Positions 1-12,621 of a stretch of DNA of 64,000 bases are shown here, one piece after another. The position numbers and the translations under genes were made by a program. Location: positions 1,955,001 through 2,019,000 of the forward strand of contig JAVHKY010000001.1 in assembly GCA_035079385.1 (NCBI GenBank), given 5' to 3'. Origin of the DNA: Aspidiotus rigidus (Eukaryota; Arthropoda; Insecta; Hemiptera; Diaspididae). A model generated the notes under the pieces. The model saw nothing but the letters and a program-made list of their open reading frames with translations, had not been told where the DNA came from and ran no database searches. Position 1 is the first letter of the stretch. Each line of letters opens with the position of its first letter.

Positions 1-166
1 GCGCACGGCGGACGGCGCAGGGCAAATTTCGTAAGGAGCCCCCCATAAAACAGGTTCCCTGTTGGCAAAATTGATGAGAAACTAATTTAAAGTACATAAA
101 ATTTATGGAAAAAATTGTTTTAAACTAATTGAAGTGCCGTCTCATTTTTGCGCGATACCCCTTCTA
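1..166. repeat. Partial direct copy of 1601-1850
   Basis: The first ~115 bases (GCGCACGGCGGACGGCGCA, the CCCCCCATAAAACAGG motif, then ATGAGAAACTAATTTAAAG) repeat at 1601-1710, and the AAACTAATTGAAGTGCCGTC piece repeats near 1810-1830. About 90 bases present at 1710-1800 are missing here. It lies outside the inverted-repeat arm, so the left side carries an extra copy. Confidence 0.8.
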
Positions 167-168
167 GG

Positions 169-2229
169 TTTTATTTGCGAAAAATGCTTCCTTTAACAGG
201 GGTTCCTACTTCATACCACTTGCGCAACATGTCCCCCTTTTTTAGGGTATTGGCGCAAAGTGAAATTGCCCTATATTTGTTCAATTTTCAACATTTTTAG
301 CCGTGTCTGGTTGTCTTTTTCGCTTGTGGTAACTTTTGCGGTCATCTATGATCATTTCATGGTCGATTTTAGTCGTTTGCAGTTCATTTCGAATATTTTT
401 GTTTCTTGTTCTCGATCAATTATACTTGGTCAATTTTATTATTATTATTATCAAAGCTGTTTATTTGTTTTGGGTGGTGCCGACAACAGCCTGAAGGCCA
501 ATTACCGCCGACACCACCCCCACAAATGTGGGAAAACGAAACAAGACAAAAAGTAAAAAATAATATCAAAACAAAATGAAACAAATAAAAAATAAATAAA
601 GAAATAAAATAATAAAATGAAACAAAAAAAAATAAAACAAAATTAAATTAAATAAAATTAAATAAAATAAAATAATAATAATAAAAAAAAAAAAAAAAGT
701 AATAATAAATTACATAACTATTGAAATAAGTCGTGATGTTGGTCTATTTTGGACTTTTTGGTCAATTTTTGTCAAGTTTTTGTCGTCTTTGGTTACTTTC
801 GTGATTTTTTGGTCAATATTTTGAAAATTCTTGTTTGATTTTGATCGTTTTTTGTTGGTTTTCATAATTTTCTGATTATGAGTGGTCGTTTTTCATTCCA
901 TTTTGCTCGGGTTTCAAAGTTTTTGAATGATTTCGGTCAATTCAGGTCATTTACAGTTAGTTTTCACTCGATTTTGGTAATTTTCTGTAATTATTTTGCC
1001 CGATTTTAGTCGCTTGTTGTCTATTTTGGTGGTGGTTTGACCGGCTTACGCCGTGTTTAACGTTTTGAGGTCAATTCTGGTCGCTTTTTGGTCATACTGT
1101 GCTGCATGTTTTTAGATTTCTATTGCGCGTTCTTGATTTTTTTTTGCACGCTTTTATTACATTTTTCAGCGGCCAATTTCCACTCATCGGAAATCCAAGC
1201 TTTCCTCATAATGTTCAAATTATGAATAATTCCTAATTATTTTTCGAGCGGTTACATTTTTTTACCGACTTTTCGTAGAAAAGCGAATATTACACCCGTC
1301 ACAGTTGTGGCAAAAAGAGGGGGAAATGAACTTTCTCGACGTTTTAGAGGTCTTAGATCATCGCTACGTCATTAAAAAATTTCTAGGTTTCCTTATATAT
1401 ATAAGGATATAGGGATGTATATGGATCAAAATTTGTCCGGACTGTTAGTCGAATTTTTTCCAAGTTCCTCTCCTATGAGAGTCGAAGTTTCCCAAGTTCC
1501 CCTCCCATCTAATATAGCTTGAGAGTCGAAATTTTTCCAAGTCCCCCTCCTGTCATATATAGCTCGAGAGTCGCGATTTTTCCACGTTTTTTGTTGGATG
1601 GCGCACGGCGGACGGCGCACGGCCAATTTCTCAACAAGCCCCCCATAAAACAGGTTCCCTGTTGGCAAAATTGATGAGAAACTAATTTAAAGTACATAAA
1701 ATTTATTTCAAACTTGACACTTACAGTTTTTCTTTATAATACATAGTCTTCGAGATAATTGTATATGAAGGGTTAATCTCAATAAGAGCCTATGGAAAGG
1801 ATTGTTTTAAACTAATTGAAGTGCCGTCTGGTTTTTGCGCGAGTGATCCAACTACCTCTTCTAGGTGACTATAGTGACATCATTAGAATTTTATACTGCT
1901 ACGAGAATATTACACGCACGATATAATCGCGTGCGTCACATGTGCTGTCGCTCATCCTCCATATTGGACTGTATGCGGGTTGCATATGCATTAATTTTGT
2001 TTTCTCCGACACCGGTATCGATCCTTTCGGTTTTAACGACAGTTTTGAAAAAGTCTCCGTGGCGTGGCAGAACCCATTTTCTGCAGTGCCCTCAGGCCGC
2101 AAACTAAAACAGATACATTGGACCCAACTTGAAGCGCTAAATTGCAGTCGGAGTCTTCACATCCCCATGCTTGGAATTCTTCCTGCAGTGTGCGGTCTGT
2201 ATGTGGATGGTAAACAGATGTTGAGTAAG
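169..2229. repeat. Left arm of a ~2.06-kb inverted repeat
   Basis: This segment is the reverse complement of 6811-8873 at very high identity: the sum of paired coordinates stays between 9039 and 9042 along the whole arm, so there are almost no indels. It contains a low-complexity GGTCAATTTT-like stretch (720-1110), an AT-rich run (545-700), minisatellite units (1430-1600) and, at 1942-2229, the inverted 3' tail of an R1/LOA-like LINE. Homology stops sharply at 2229/6811. Confidence 0.93.
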
Positions 2230-2870
2230 TGGTCGACTTTAGTCATTTGCAGTTAATTTCGAATATTTTTGTTTCTTGTTCTCGATCATACTTGGTCAAT
2301 TTTAGTAATTTGTTGGTCTATTTTGAACTTTTTGGTCAATTTTCGTTAAGTTTTGGTCCTCTTTGGTTACTTTCGTGATTTTTTTGTCAATTTTGAAAAT
2401 TCTTGGTTGATTTTGATCGTTTACTGGTTGTTTTTTGTTGGTTTTCATAATTTTCTGATTATGAGTGGTCTTTTTCATTCCATTCTGCCCGGGTTTCAAA
2501 GTTTTTGAATAATTTCGGTCAATTCAGATCATTTACAGTTAATTTTCACTCGATTTTGGTAATTTGCTGTGATTATTTTGCCCGATTTTAGTCGCTTGTT
2601 GTCTATTTTGATGGTGGTTTGACCGCCTTATGCCGTGTTCATCGTTTTGAGGTCAATTCTGGTCGCTTTTTGGTCGTACTGTGCTGCATATTTTTAGATT
2701 TCTATTGCGCGTTCTTAATTTTTTTTTCACGCTTTTATTACATTTTTCAGCGGCCAATTTTCATTCACTGGAAATCCTAGCTCTCCTCATAATGTTCAAA
2801 TTATGAATAATTTCTAATTATTTTTCGAGCGCGGTTAGATTTTTTTTCCATATTACGCGTGTGCAGTAGT
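2230..2870. repeat. Shortened direct copy of 359-1260
   Basis: From TGGTCGACTTTAGTC onward this stretch repeats 359-1260 in the same orientation, but it lacks about 300 bases that include the (TTATTA)n and A-rich block. Shared landmarks are CGATCATACTTGGTCAAT, TTTTCATTCCATT and TTTCAGCGGCCAATTT. It abuts the inner edge of the left inverted-repeat arm. Confidence 0.85.
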
Positions 2871-2879
2871 AGACCAAAT

Positions 2880-4325
2880 CATTAGGTTGGGTACGATATA
2901 CTTTTCTTAATCTTCTGTGAACAGCAGCAATTTCAGAGTTTCGGGCTTAATAGCCTTCGGCACTCATTTTCACTGTTGTACTGATATCAAAAATGCGGAG
3001 ATTCCGACGCAGGTCTTCCATCCTCTTCACTACTGCATTGAGGTACTTGTTTTGCGCTCTCTGTGATAATAAGTAGATTAGATGCTTTGGAACAGCCCCA
3101 ATCCCCATACTTGAATTATGTTGGTCTAATTGGGTCTCGCTGTCTGCATGTTAACTATAAGCGTTTGCAGTTTATAGGCACATTCGCGAGTGCTTTCGAA
3201 ACATCTAGTACATCCGGTTGTACTTTATCTCAAAGTCGACCTTCTGCTTGAGTCGGTCCATTCCGAAGTATATTGTGGAATCAGCCTCTTAGGTCGGATC
3301 TCCATTCAGGTAAACCACAGGATATGCATTTTTTTTGTGGATCGTGTCGGTTACCTGGATACTGGTTTCCTGATGGACAATCATGATCTTCCAGTCTCTG
3401 GCCCATCTGCTTACCTCAGTGATGATACTCTGTAGATTTTTTATTGCTATTTTTGCATACTATACACCAATAAAACTGCAGTGTCGTCAGAAAATGTGAC
3501 GACTCTGGTACCACTAGCATTTGCTGTTGGTAGGTCCACAGTATATAGAGCGTACAGCGTTAAGCTCAATACTGCCCTGTGGAATATTGGCTAATATTGG
3601 ATATAGGCTTAATAGCGCTTCCTCGTGTGTCGTTTGAGGTTCGATTAACTAGCATGTGTTTGCTGCCATGTTTTCGTCACTCTTTCGTACCAATCCCACA
3701 TGCTACACTCGATCAAAAGTCCGTGATGAGATTCCGCTGCAAACTATTCTTTTTCTTAAAATGCCCGATCACAGAAGTGACTCGCTGCATTTGATCCACT
3801 GCAACGTGAGACTGTTGGGACCCGAATTGATGGTCGAGTAGTTTAACTAAAGACAGGATTCGATTTAGTGATAGCCTCTCGAAAAGTTTTAATATAGATA
3901 TGTGAGACGAGATTTCTGCAGCCGGCTTGCCAGGTTTAGCTATCTTGATAATTCGAGCGATCTGGAAACTTTTCGGTAAGGATTGTATCTGTAAGCAGGC
4001 GTTAATAATGTACGAATGTACGTTGGCATGACAATTCCTCTTCGCGGCAATTCCTCTAGAACTTGAGTCATCATGCCATCTGCTCTTGTTGACTTCTCGG
4101 TTTTCGGTAAATTTATTCCCATGGGTACTTCCTTGGGGGTAACAAGTTTTATATACTGTTTTTCTAGGTAGGTCTTCTCAGTGTGTGTTTGAGGATCCGA
4201 TTTAGTGTTGTCTGAAAACTGCAGATAGATGCTGGGCAACCGCTTCAATCTTTTTCTAATCGCTACGCAAAATTTAAAATTCAATTTAAAAAACAAAAAT
4301 GGTGTAAGTCCCTCTCCTATCATAT
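2880..4325 (-). pseudogene. Jockey-like non-LTR retrotransposon RT relic
   Basis: Read on the minus strand with several frameshifts and stops, this is a decayed reverse transcriptase in domain order. Near 4090-3960 is a fragment with ELPRRGIVMPTYI and YRKVSRSLEL, matching the fingers region just before the PISLLP block. Near 3750-3680 is IVCSGISSRTFDRV, the motif A region (usually LDVAQAFDRVWH). Near 3520-3480 is TRVVTFSDDTAVLL, the FADD active-site block with Ala changed to Ser. Then come a WARDW piece, YPVVYLNGDPT and the thumb region to about 2880. The order and motifs fit the Jockey clade. No intact frame, endonuclease or poly(A) tail was found, so this is a dead fragment. Confidence 0.7.
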
Positions 4326-4329
4326 ATTA

Positions 4330-5805
4330 TAGTTCAAATTGGATTTGGAAAAATTTGGACTCTTGAGCTATATTATGATAATTATTATATCGACGCAGTT
4401 GGGTTGAATTAGTGAAGCATCCGAGAATGAATAGACTGGACTAAGCAATAATGGATCTCGGACTGCATAATAGATAGTTATTTGACTTTTGCTTTTCATT
4501 ACCCAGGTACTACCACGATTTCTTCGGCAACAAAAGTTTTTTTCTTTTCTTTTCGACGACCATTGCAATTTAGTAATTTTGTGAGATTTATGTGAAAATT
4601 TTTATGTGCTACCTACGTTCTTGATTTATGATGTTTTTCAATACTCAAGATTTTATACCTCAATTCTTGTTAATCAATCCGAATATAAACCGAGTTGTTA
4701 TATGAACACATACGAATTTTAAATAATGAACAAAATACGAATATCCGTGTACAAAGTACTACCCAAGTGTTTGTACAATTGTAACCTATTCTATATAATG
4801 ATATTGTTTTGACGTTCTTTCACAGTGATAATGTCATTGTTGATGCTAGCTATAGCTATTCGTGTATTCTTTTCTTTATTTTCTTACCAGTTCTCTTAGC
4901 TCTCTGTGCGATTATTCATTTCTCATTAATTGTACAAGACGTAATAGAAGTTGAAATAAAGGATGGCCGAATTTGCTTTTCTTTGAAGTACACTATGAAT
5001 AACAATGGGTGGATGAAAATAGGAATCATAATTTACGTATACAAAGAGCACCGACACGACTGTATTTTTATGCCTTTGAAGTTGTCATTTCAATTATTAG
5101 GTTAGTGAATCTTAACTTGTTGGAAGAAAAATCAATCGTATACTTATTGGTACAGGATTCTCTCGTGGTACGAAAATCTGTTTATGAAAAATGGACTAAG
5201 TCATCCTCACGTCTGCGTATCATTTCAATTTTCATTTACCTACCTGTCATTCGTTTTTCCGATGGGAGAAATTTTGAATATGAGCTATCTTCTTGAAAAT
5301 TGTTCGACGTATTATTTTTGATTGTGTGTTTCTGTTTGATACAATACTTTTCGTAATGAGTTCATAGAGAATGATTTTTGCGTAGGGTGAGAACGGAAAT
5401 AAAATTCCGATGGTAAGCGGACAGAGAGAAATAGACGCAGGAAAAAAGGCTGTATTATTTTTTATGGTAATGTATAGGTGTGTATATTTTTTATTTGTAT
5501 TCACAACAATGAACTCTTCTTTATGGTCGTGTTTCTTCTACATATTGCTCTTTTATCGGTCTATTTTTATTTGATTCAGTTTAGTTGGATTCCAGTTCAT
5601 AGTAATCCCACTTTCGTTTTTATCGTAAATAATCCCGCACGCTAAATCTACATCGAGGGTCTTTGTCTCACTACGAAAGAACCGAGTTAATCTTGAAAGG
5701 TGCAAACTTATCGAACCTCTGAATTTAGTGATATAGTAATATAAAAGATAGTTTGAAGTTTTTGCGCTTCGTCGGAATACGAGTACTTATAGCACTATGT
5801 CGTTG
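4330..5805. other. No gene recognised
   Basis: This is AT-rich sequence in the spacer of the large inverted repeat. A 98-codon open frame at 4809-5105 has no recognisable domain, start context or splice partner. I see nothing else supportable. Confidence 0.5.
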
Positions 5806-5829
5806 TTAAGCTTATCTCCTATGTGATGA

Positions 5830-7090
5830 CACACTAGTGGTGTGCACTGTGGAAACAACTGTAGCGGTGGAGAGCAGGGTAAACAAGGCTCTGAGGGCAA
5901 TGGCGGCCGGACTAGAACTCGCAGTAGGACGGACGTAGGCCATCACGACCCGTCCAAAGTTCATTCCACTTACCTTTCGCTTGCGAGTTGTGGAAATCAC
6001 GATAAAGTGTCTGGGTGCCTGATTTGATTCAAAGCTCAGCTTCATAAACCATTTCGGCGGGTATAGGTTGTGACTTACCTGAGCTGTCTCATAACAAACA
6101 TAGGAGGGCTGAAGGAAGACAGGAGAGGGATAATGATAAGCACCGCATTGTCGATTCTTCAATATGGTGCCTTACTTAGTATAGTTCAACGACGAAAAGT
6201 TGGGCTGAGGTGTGTTGGTGCCTACCACTCGGCACTGACGGAGGCTCTTTGCGTATTAACCCCAATCGAGCTCCTTGCTTCAGAGAGAGCTCGACCGGGA
6301 TTTTCAAAGCAAAGAAAAGGACACTGACTGACCAAGAGACCTTACGGGTCAAGCAGGAGGCCAGGTGCTCCTTACTTGAAAAATTAAAAGCGGGAATAGC
6401 TCAGAGTGCGATTGGGAAATGTACAACTCGTGTGTTGATACGTGAACTCGATGAGTAAATGAACCGAGTCCATGGTCAATTGAGCTTTAACCTGACCCAG
6501 ATCTTAAGCGGTTAAGGCTGATTCAACTACCTTCATTTGAATTTTAGGAAATTTGAGCAGACGACGTGTTCGCATTGCGATCAAGAGCGGAATAATGGAC
6601 AACAGCACACCTGATTTGAGCGTGAGCGGGACAAGCTTAGTCGATCATTGGAAGAGATCGGGTTCGATGAAGCGCCTGCTCCAAGTTGCCAGTCGACATC
6701 ATGCTAGGTTTCAAAGAAGTATGGAACCAGGTTTCTGCATTAGTAGCTACAGCCAAGAAGAAAAAGCTGGGCACGAAATGGGATAGGCAAATGCTGAGCC
6801 ATGCTAAGGCTTACTCAACATCTGTTTACCATCCACATACAGACCGCACACTGCAGGAAGAATTCCAAGCATGGGGATGTGAAGACTCCGACTGCAATTT
6901 AGCGCTTCAAGTTGGGTCCAATGTATCTGTTTTAGTTTGCGGCCTGAGGGCACTGCAGAAAATGGGTTCTGCCACGCCACGGAGACTTTTTCAAAACTGT
7001 CGTTAAAACCGAAAGGATCGATACCGGTGTCGGAGAAAACAAAATTAATGCATATGCAACCCGCATACAGTCCAATATGGAGGATGAGCG
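5830..7090 (+). pseudogene. R1/LOA-like non-LTR retrotransposon relic (copy 1)
   Basis: Decayed 3' half of an ORF2-type protein on the plus strand. At 5850-6050 the frames give ALRAMAAGLELAVGRT, then PLTFR, VEITIKCLGA and FDSKLSFINHF, the post-active-site palm and thumb segments of R1/LOA-type reverse transcriptases. At 6190-6300 follows GAYHSALTEALCVL with PIELLASERAR, typical of the same group. At 6470-6640 is HGQLSFNLTQILSG and a Cys/His-rich remnant (CSHCDQ) that normally ends such proteins. Homology to the second copy (46560-47403, 48945-49260) continues through the 3' tail to about 7090, so the part after 6811 lies inside the right arm of the large inverted repeat. Many stops and frameshifts; inactive. 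Confidence 0.75.
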
Positions 7091-8873
7091 ACAGCACATG
7101 TGACGCACGCGATTATATCGTGCTTGTAATATTCTCGTAGCAGTATAAAATTCTAATGATGTCACTATAGTCACCTAGAAGAGGTAGTTGGATCACTCGC
7201 GCAAAAACCAGACGGCACTTCAATTAGTTTAAAACAATCCTTTCCATAGGCTCTTATTGAGATTAACCCTTCATATACAATTATCTCGAAGACTATGTAT
7301 TATAAAGAAAAACTGTAAGTGTCAAGTTTGAAATAAATTTTATGTACTTTAAATTAGTTTCTCATCAATTTTGCCAACAGGGAACCTGTTTTATGGGGGG
7401 CTTGTTGAGAAATTGGCCGTGCGCCGTCCGCCGTGCGCCATCCAACAAAAAACGTGGAAAAATTGCGACTCTCGAGCTATATATGACAGGAGGGGGACTT
7501 GGAAAAATTTCGACTCTCAAGCTATATTAGATGGGAGGGGAACTTGGGAAACTTCGACTCTCATAGGAGAGGAACTTGGAAAAAATTCGACTAACAGTCC
7601 GGACAAATTTTGATCCATATACATCCCTATATCCTTATATATATAAGGAAACCTAGAAATTTTTTAATGACGTAGCGATGATCTAAGACCTCTAAAACGT
7701 CGAGAAAGTTCATTTCCCCCTCTTTTTGCCACAACTGTGACGGGTGTAATATTCGCTTTTCTACGAAAAGTCGGTAAAAAAATGTAACCGCTCGAAAAAT
7801 AATTAGGAATTATTCATAATTTGAACATTATGAGGAAAGCTAGGATTTCCGATGAGTGAAAATTGGCCGCTGAAAAATGTAATAAAAGCGTGCAAAAAAA
7901 AATCAAGAACGCGCAATAGAAATCTAAAAACATGCAGCACAGTATGACCAAAAAGCGACCAGAATTGACCTCAAAACGATAAACACGGCATAAGCCGGTC
8001 AAACCACCACCAAAATAGACAACAAGCGACTAAAATCGGGCAAAATAATTACAGAAAATTACTAAAATCGAGTGAAAACTAACTGTAAATGACCTGAATT
8101 GACCGAAATCATTCAAAAACTTTGAAACCCGAGCAAAATGGAATGAAAAACGACCACTCATAATCAGAAAATTATGAAAACCAACAAAAAACGATCAAAA
8201 TCAAACAAGAATTTTCAAAATTGACCAAAAAATCACGAAAGTAACCAAAGACGACAAAAACTTGACAAAAATTGACCAAAAAGTTCAAAATAGACCAACA
8301 TCCCGACTTATTTCAATAGTTATGTAATTTATTATTACTTTTTTTTTTTTTTTTTTTTTATTATTATTATTTTATTTTATTTAGTTTTATTTAATTTAAT
8401 TTTGTTTTATTTTTTTTTGTTTCATTTTATTATTTTATTTCTTTATTTATTTTTTATTTGTTTCATTTTGTTTTGATATTATTTTTTACTTTTTGTTTTG
8501 TTTCGTTTTCCCACATTTGTGGGGGTGGTGTCGGCGGTAATTGGCCTTCAGGCTGTTGTCGGCACCACCCAAAACAAATAAACAGCTTTGATAATAATAA
8601 TAATAAAATTGACCAAGTATAATTGATCGAGAACAAGAAACAAAAATATTCGAAATGAACTGCAAACGACTAAAATCGACCATGAAATGATCATAGATGA
8701 CCGCGAAAGTTACCAGAAGCGAAAAAGACAACCAGACACGGTTAAAAATGTTGAAAATTGAACAAATATAGGGCAATTCCACTTTGCACCAATACCCTGG
8801 AAAAGGGGGACATTTTGCGCAAGTGATATGAAGTAGGAGCCCCTGATAAAGGAAGCATTTTGCGCAAATAAAA
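6811..8873. repeat. Right arm of the ~2.06-kb inverted repeat
   Basis: Near-identical reverse complement of 169-2229. The LINE relic at 5830-7090 runs uninterrupted across the inner edge at 6811, whereas the left arm holds only the LINE tail. I infer that this arm is the original and the left arm the copy. The outer edge is TTGCGCAAATAAAA near 8873. Confidence 0.93.
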
Positions 8874-10430
8874 ATGAAATGTTAACGTACATTTTCCTTC
8901 TCACTTCAAACAGGCTTAGGACTGTCTGAGGAATCAGGCGTGATTAAATACGCACGCATAGCGAGGTATTGTGAACTATAATGTAATTTGGGATATAATT
9001 TTTCAAGAATCGCTCTTATCAGAACTATCAAATCTGTCCATAAACGCAAAACGTACAAATAAGACCACAAGTGCAAAAACGTACATCAAATTTCATAGAG
9101 GGCCTCGTACATACACGGATCGTTCACATTTTCAAATAGATTTGGCCTACCACTCACCGAAAAAAAAACATGCAGTATCTTAGAAATCCCAACTCCAATT
9201 ATGAGGATGGAACACTCGACACATTTTCTTATGGGGAAACCGTTTGTTCCTTCCTCTGTAACGACCAAGGAATCTCTTCTTCATTTTAAATACAAACTGC
9301 AGAAGTATTTGCAGACGCAAGATTTTCAATTCTCCCATTTTACGTAAGAATCCTCGAGCTTGGAATTTTCTCAAATCTCATCTCCATCCATACACATTTC
9401 TGACCTCTTCCTCTTTCCACCACAGTTTGCTTCTGACAGAATATTTCTCAGGAATTATATCATCAATATGGAAAATCGTATCCATTTTCAACTGAGGATA
9501 TTTCACACATTATTCCACCCTCAATAGGTTCACTTTGTAGGAAATTTTACGAGGAACAACTTTTGTTTGAAATATTTTTCATTAAGGTTAAAATTTGATG
9601 TGCTATTTTCAAACAACTAAAATTTTGGACGTTCGAACCCCTCAAAAAGAAACCTGCTCTGGGTTTGGAGGTGGGATCCCTGATACCTACATTTTCTATA
9701 CCACAAACTGCTTCGTTCCAAGACGTTGCGTTGTTTTTATTTACCAAATTTATGTCTTTATTGCCTAAACTACCGATGAGGTTGAATTTTTTCCGCTTCC
9801 CGAAACTCCAAGTCCAGTAATTAATTCAATCTTAACGCATTCAAAGATCTAGCTGGCAAACTTTCTTCTTTCTTAGCGGTATTTCTGCCCTCAAAAATTG
9901 TTACATTCCCTTCAGAAAAAATTCCTAAATACGCCGTTGCAATCAATAACGCGAAAGTATGCGATTACTCGTGGATAAAATTGTCACGAATCGCTATAAT
10001 AAGCGACAAAGATTACCACTCGCCGATAAAATTGGCGAATGAACGCAATTTTCAATCCAAATAACCTCCTACAAAAACAGGTTCTCTTTTTTTTTCTCTA
10101 AAATTCGAATAGAAAGATAGTGGCCTATAGAGGTGTCACTCGTTATGTATTTATTATTTTGTACCATCTTACCGCACTCATTCCATAAAACCATACTGAC
10201 CGCGCGAGGACGCCCGCTGATGAAATAACTTCGCGAATCTATTCACCATCCTACACGTGAAATGCTGAACTAAAGTACGAGATTTTTATAGCGATATAAA
10301 ATGTACACACAGATTTCGCTATTACTCTGTTTTCACTGCCGATTCTTTTATAGGTACCTTCGATAAAATCAGTCGGACAGCCAGACTGATAATAATATCG
10401 TCGATTTTTTAAAATTTATTCTCGAATGAG
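8874..10430. other. No gene recognised
   Basis: AT-rich DNA with short chance open frames. A weak similarity to the foldback-element arm (AGGAAATTTTACGAGGAAC) occurs at 9539-9570. I see no splice-supported exon, RNA gene or clear repeat array. Confidence 0.45.
10415..10424 (-). promoter_or_regulatory. Candidate polyadenylation signal
   Basis: AATAAA on the minus strand within GAGAATAAATTTT, about 15-20 bases after the stop codon of the 139-residue gene. Position and orientation fit; the hexamer is common in AT-rich DNA, so the support is modest. Confidence 0.4.
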
Positions 10431-10436
10431 TAAATG

Positions 10437-11203
10437 TTATACGAATCTATTGTCTGTTTTGAGATCAACCGCAGCTCTAGAACGAGCCACTTTTACTTTC
10501 CCGCGGAATTCTATTTCTTGAAATGAGTATGACGATCGGTCAGAAAAGAGGCTGTCGTGCAGACTGATGAGGCACGGAAAGTGTACACACCAATGCAGAA
10601 AATTTTTCGAAAAGTGAACTATCGTATTTCCTTGTGTAAATTTTGTAGTCCTTGCTTCTGCATTTACTGAACTGGAGACATGAAATATACTATCGTTTTC
10701 TATGGTCACATTATCGAAGTTATCAGTTGAGAATTCGCCTGACACCAAAAAAGTAATGCCAATTGACCTTAGGACTTGCAGAACCTTCTAAGCATAACCT
10801 GCTGGTTCACCTTTTTGATAAAGAAAGTACCATGAGTGAGTACAAGCTAGGCACTACTGGCTTCAAGCTCAGATCAAGCAGGCAGAATGCTAGCTAGCAT
10901 TCTCAGCCACTATGGTCGAGAAACCCAAAAACATCAACTTCCATACTTTTCTGTCGCACTTTTCGGAGCAAAATATCTTGAGCTAAGGATGTGCAATGAG
11001 TAATTTGCACTAAACAAGCCTCTGGCTCGTTTTAAATTTCCACCGTAGACTTTTTCTAATATACGTATAAAGGAAGACATCTTACCGGCAATTTTCCGTT
11101 CGCGTAATTTTCGCCAAAAGTATTCGGCGCGTTTCAACGGCCATCGATATTCAATTTTTGAACTCAAACTACGAAAAAAACGATATTCGTGTTCGTACGA
11201 CAT
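10437..11203 (-). CDS. Hypothetical two-exon gene, 139 residues
   Basis: Exon 1 runs from the ATG at 11203 down to 11086 (39 codons plus one base), beginning MSYEHEYRFFRSL and ending RKLRERKIA, followed by a strong donor (GCCG|GTAAGA). Exon 2 runs from 10738 to the stop at 10437 after an acceptor with a pyrimidine tract (TTACTTTTTTGGTGTCAG). The one-base phase of exon 1 matches the two-base start of exon 2, giving a Gly at the junction and an uninterrupted frame through GEFSTDNFDN to the C-terminus DLKTDNRFV. An AATAAA lies about 20 bases past the stop, near 10417. The 347-bp intron holds a 20-base perfect palindrome. The N-terminal third is basic and aromatic; the rest is polar. I recognise no domain and no membrane segment. 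The model rests on splice signals alone, and other upstream exons are possible. Confidence 0.5.
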
Positions 11204-12610
11204 TTTTTGATTACGAGTAGACTTATTCGCGGTTTTTCTACGATTCGTAGTTATGGCGCGTAGTAACAAGCACAACCGAAACTTGGAAATAAAAACACAT
11301 TATTGAAAAGCTACTTCAGCCACAGTTAAATGAGACGCGCAGATAGGACCTCGTAAGCCGAATTTGGACAGAAAATACGTATTCGATTAGGTGATAAGCG
11401 CCTGGAGAAATGCCGTGTAGCTTCATCAAGTAACATCGTAAATACTACAGGTATATACGTGCAACCGCCTAGAACGAAATCCTTCCTGAAGTGACGCCGC
11501 GCCACCGCGTCTGCGCTTCTACACGCTGGAGGAGAAAATATTCGTAATTTTTCAGCACGACGCACCAAGAGCAACAATGTAGAAAAAAGTCGTAAACTCA
11601 CTCTTTGAACGAATTCATTTAAAACTGAAGAAAAATACGAAATTAGATCTTGTCGGAACGAAAAATAAAATCGACACACTTGACATATATAGGGAGGGAC
11701 CTATCCTATATCTGTTTTTCCACGTAAACCAGGTATAGAGCGCGGACTTTGCAACGATAAATGAAATTCGCTAAGGTACAGGTATAGAACTGAAGAAAAA
11801 AGATGTACCAGAGAAAAGGATTAATGACGTGGAGACAAAGAATGTATGTACCGTGAAAACGAATAAGTAAAACTTAACCTTGGAATATTAGTTATTGACG
11901 TGGAATGAGCTGAATAAACATTGACAACGATTGATTAATCCATTCTAGACCAGTGGTAGACAACCGATCGATCCCAAAGGCTTCGATCACCATATAGTTT
12001 TCGAAGAATCTGATATCTAATTATTGCCTCTCGCGTCTACCGCAGAATATTTTGGTGTGACTCAAAAACTATCTATAGACGATTCAATTTTTGCCCTGAT
12101 CCGATTTGATAAAAAATTAGAATGATTATAACCATTCTCATTTTCAGTCATTTGTTTTCAAAATATATTTCAGAAAAATAATTTCGAATGATGCTGTCGA
12201 TCTTCTCATCACTTTTAGATATTTTTAGCCGCGATCTGTCACTCTGAACGCACATCAAATCATTTTCAATTTCGTTTTCCAGTTGCTTCGATACAAGTCT
12301 TACTCTCGATACGGGACCGAGCAGCACCGGACGAGCCCAGATTCATAAAAAAATCATAAATTCATAATTATAATCTCGTAGTATCGTAAAGAACAATTTC
12401 AGTGTGGGCCCGTTGATAGCAGTTTTTCCCCCGGGCTCGGCTTGGCTCTTGACGACCTTGTCTCGACGATCTGTTCTATAAAAATTGATACATACACTTT
12501 CGATTTCATGATTAACAATTCTTCTTTACAAACGGTGTAGGTCTACTCGATGCCTATGTAAATTTAATTGTATAAGACCATCGTTCTGTTCTTCTCTTCC
12601 CTGCGACTTT
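11204..12610. other. Upstream region of the 139-residue gene; no other gene recognised
   Basis: A 117-codon minus-strand open frame (11326-11679) lies upstream of the ATG at 11203, but it lacks splice signals or a recognisable domain and may be 5' untranslated or intergenic. The rest is AT-rich and featureless to me. Confidence 0.4.
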
Positions 12611-12621
12611 CCAAGTTAGTT

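Noticed and set aside
169..8873. Whole inverted repeat as a single giant transposon with 2-kb terminal repeats
   Set aside because: The inner LINE crosses one arm boundary, the outer ends have no target duplication, and no transposase is present; a segmental inverted duplication explains it better.
11326..11679. 117-codon minus-strand frame upstream of the small gene
   Set aside because: No splice donor or recognisable domain; may be untranslated sequence.
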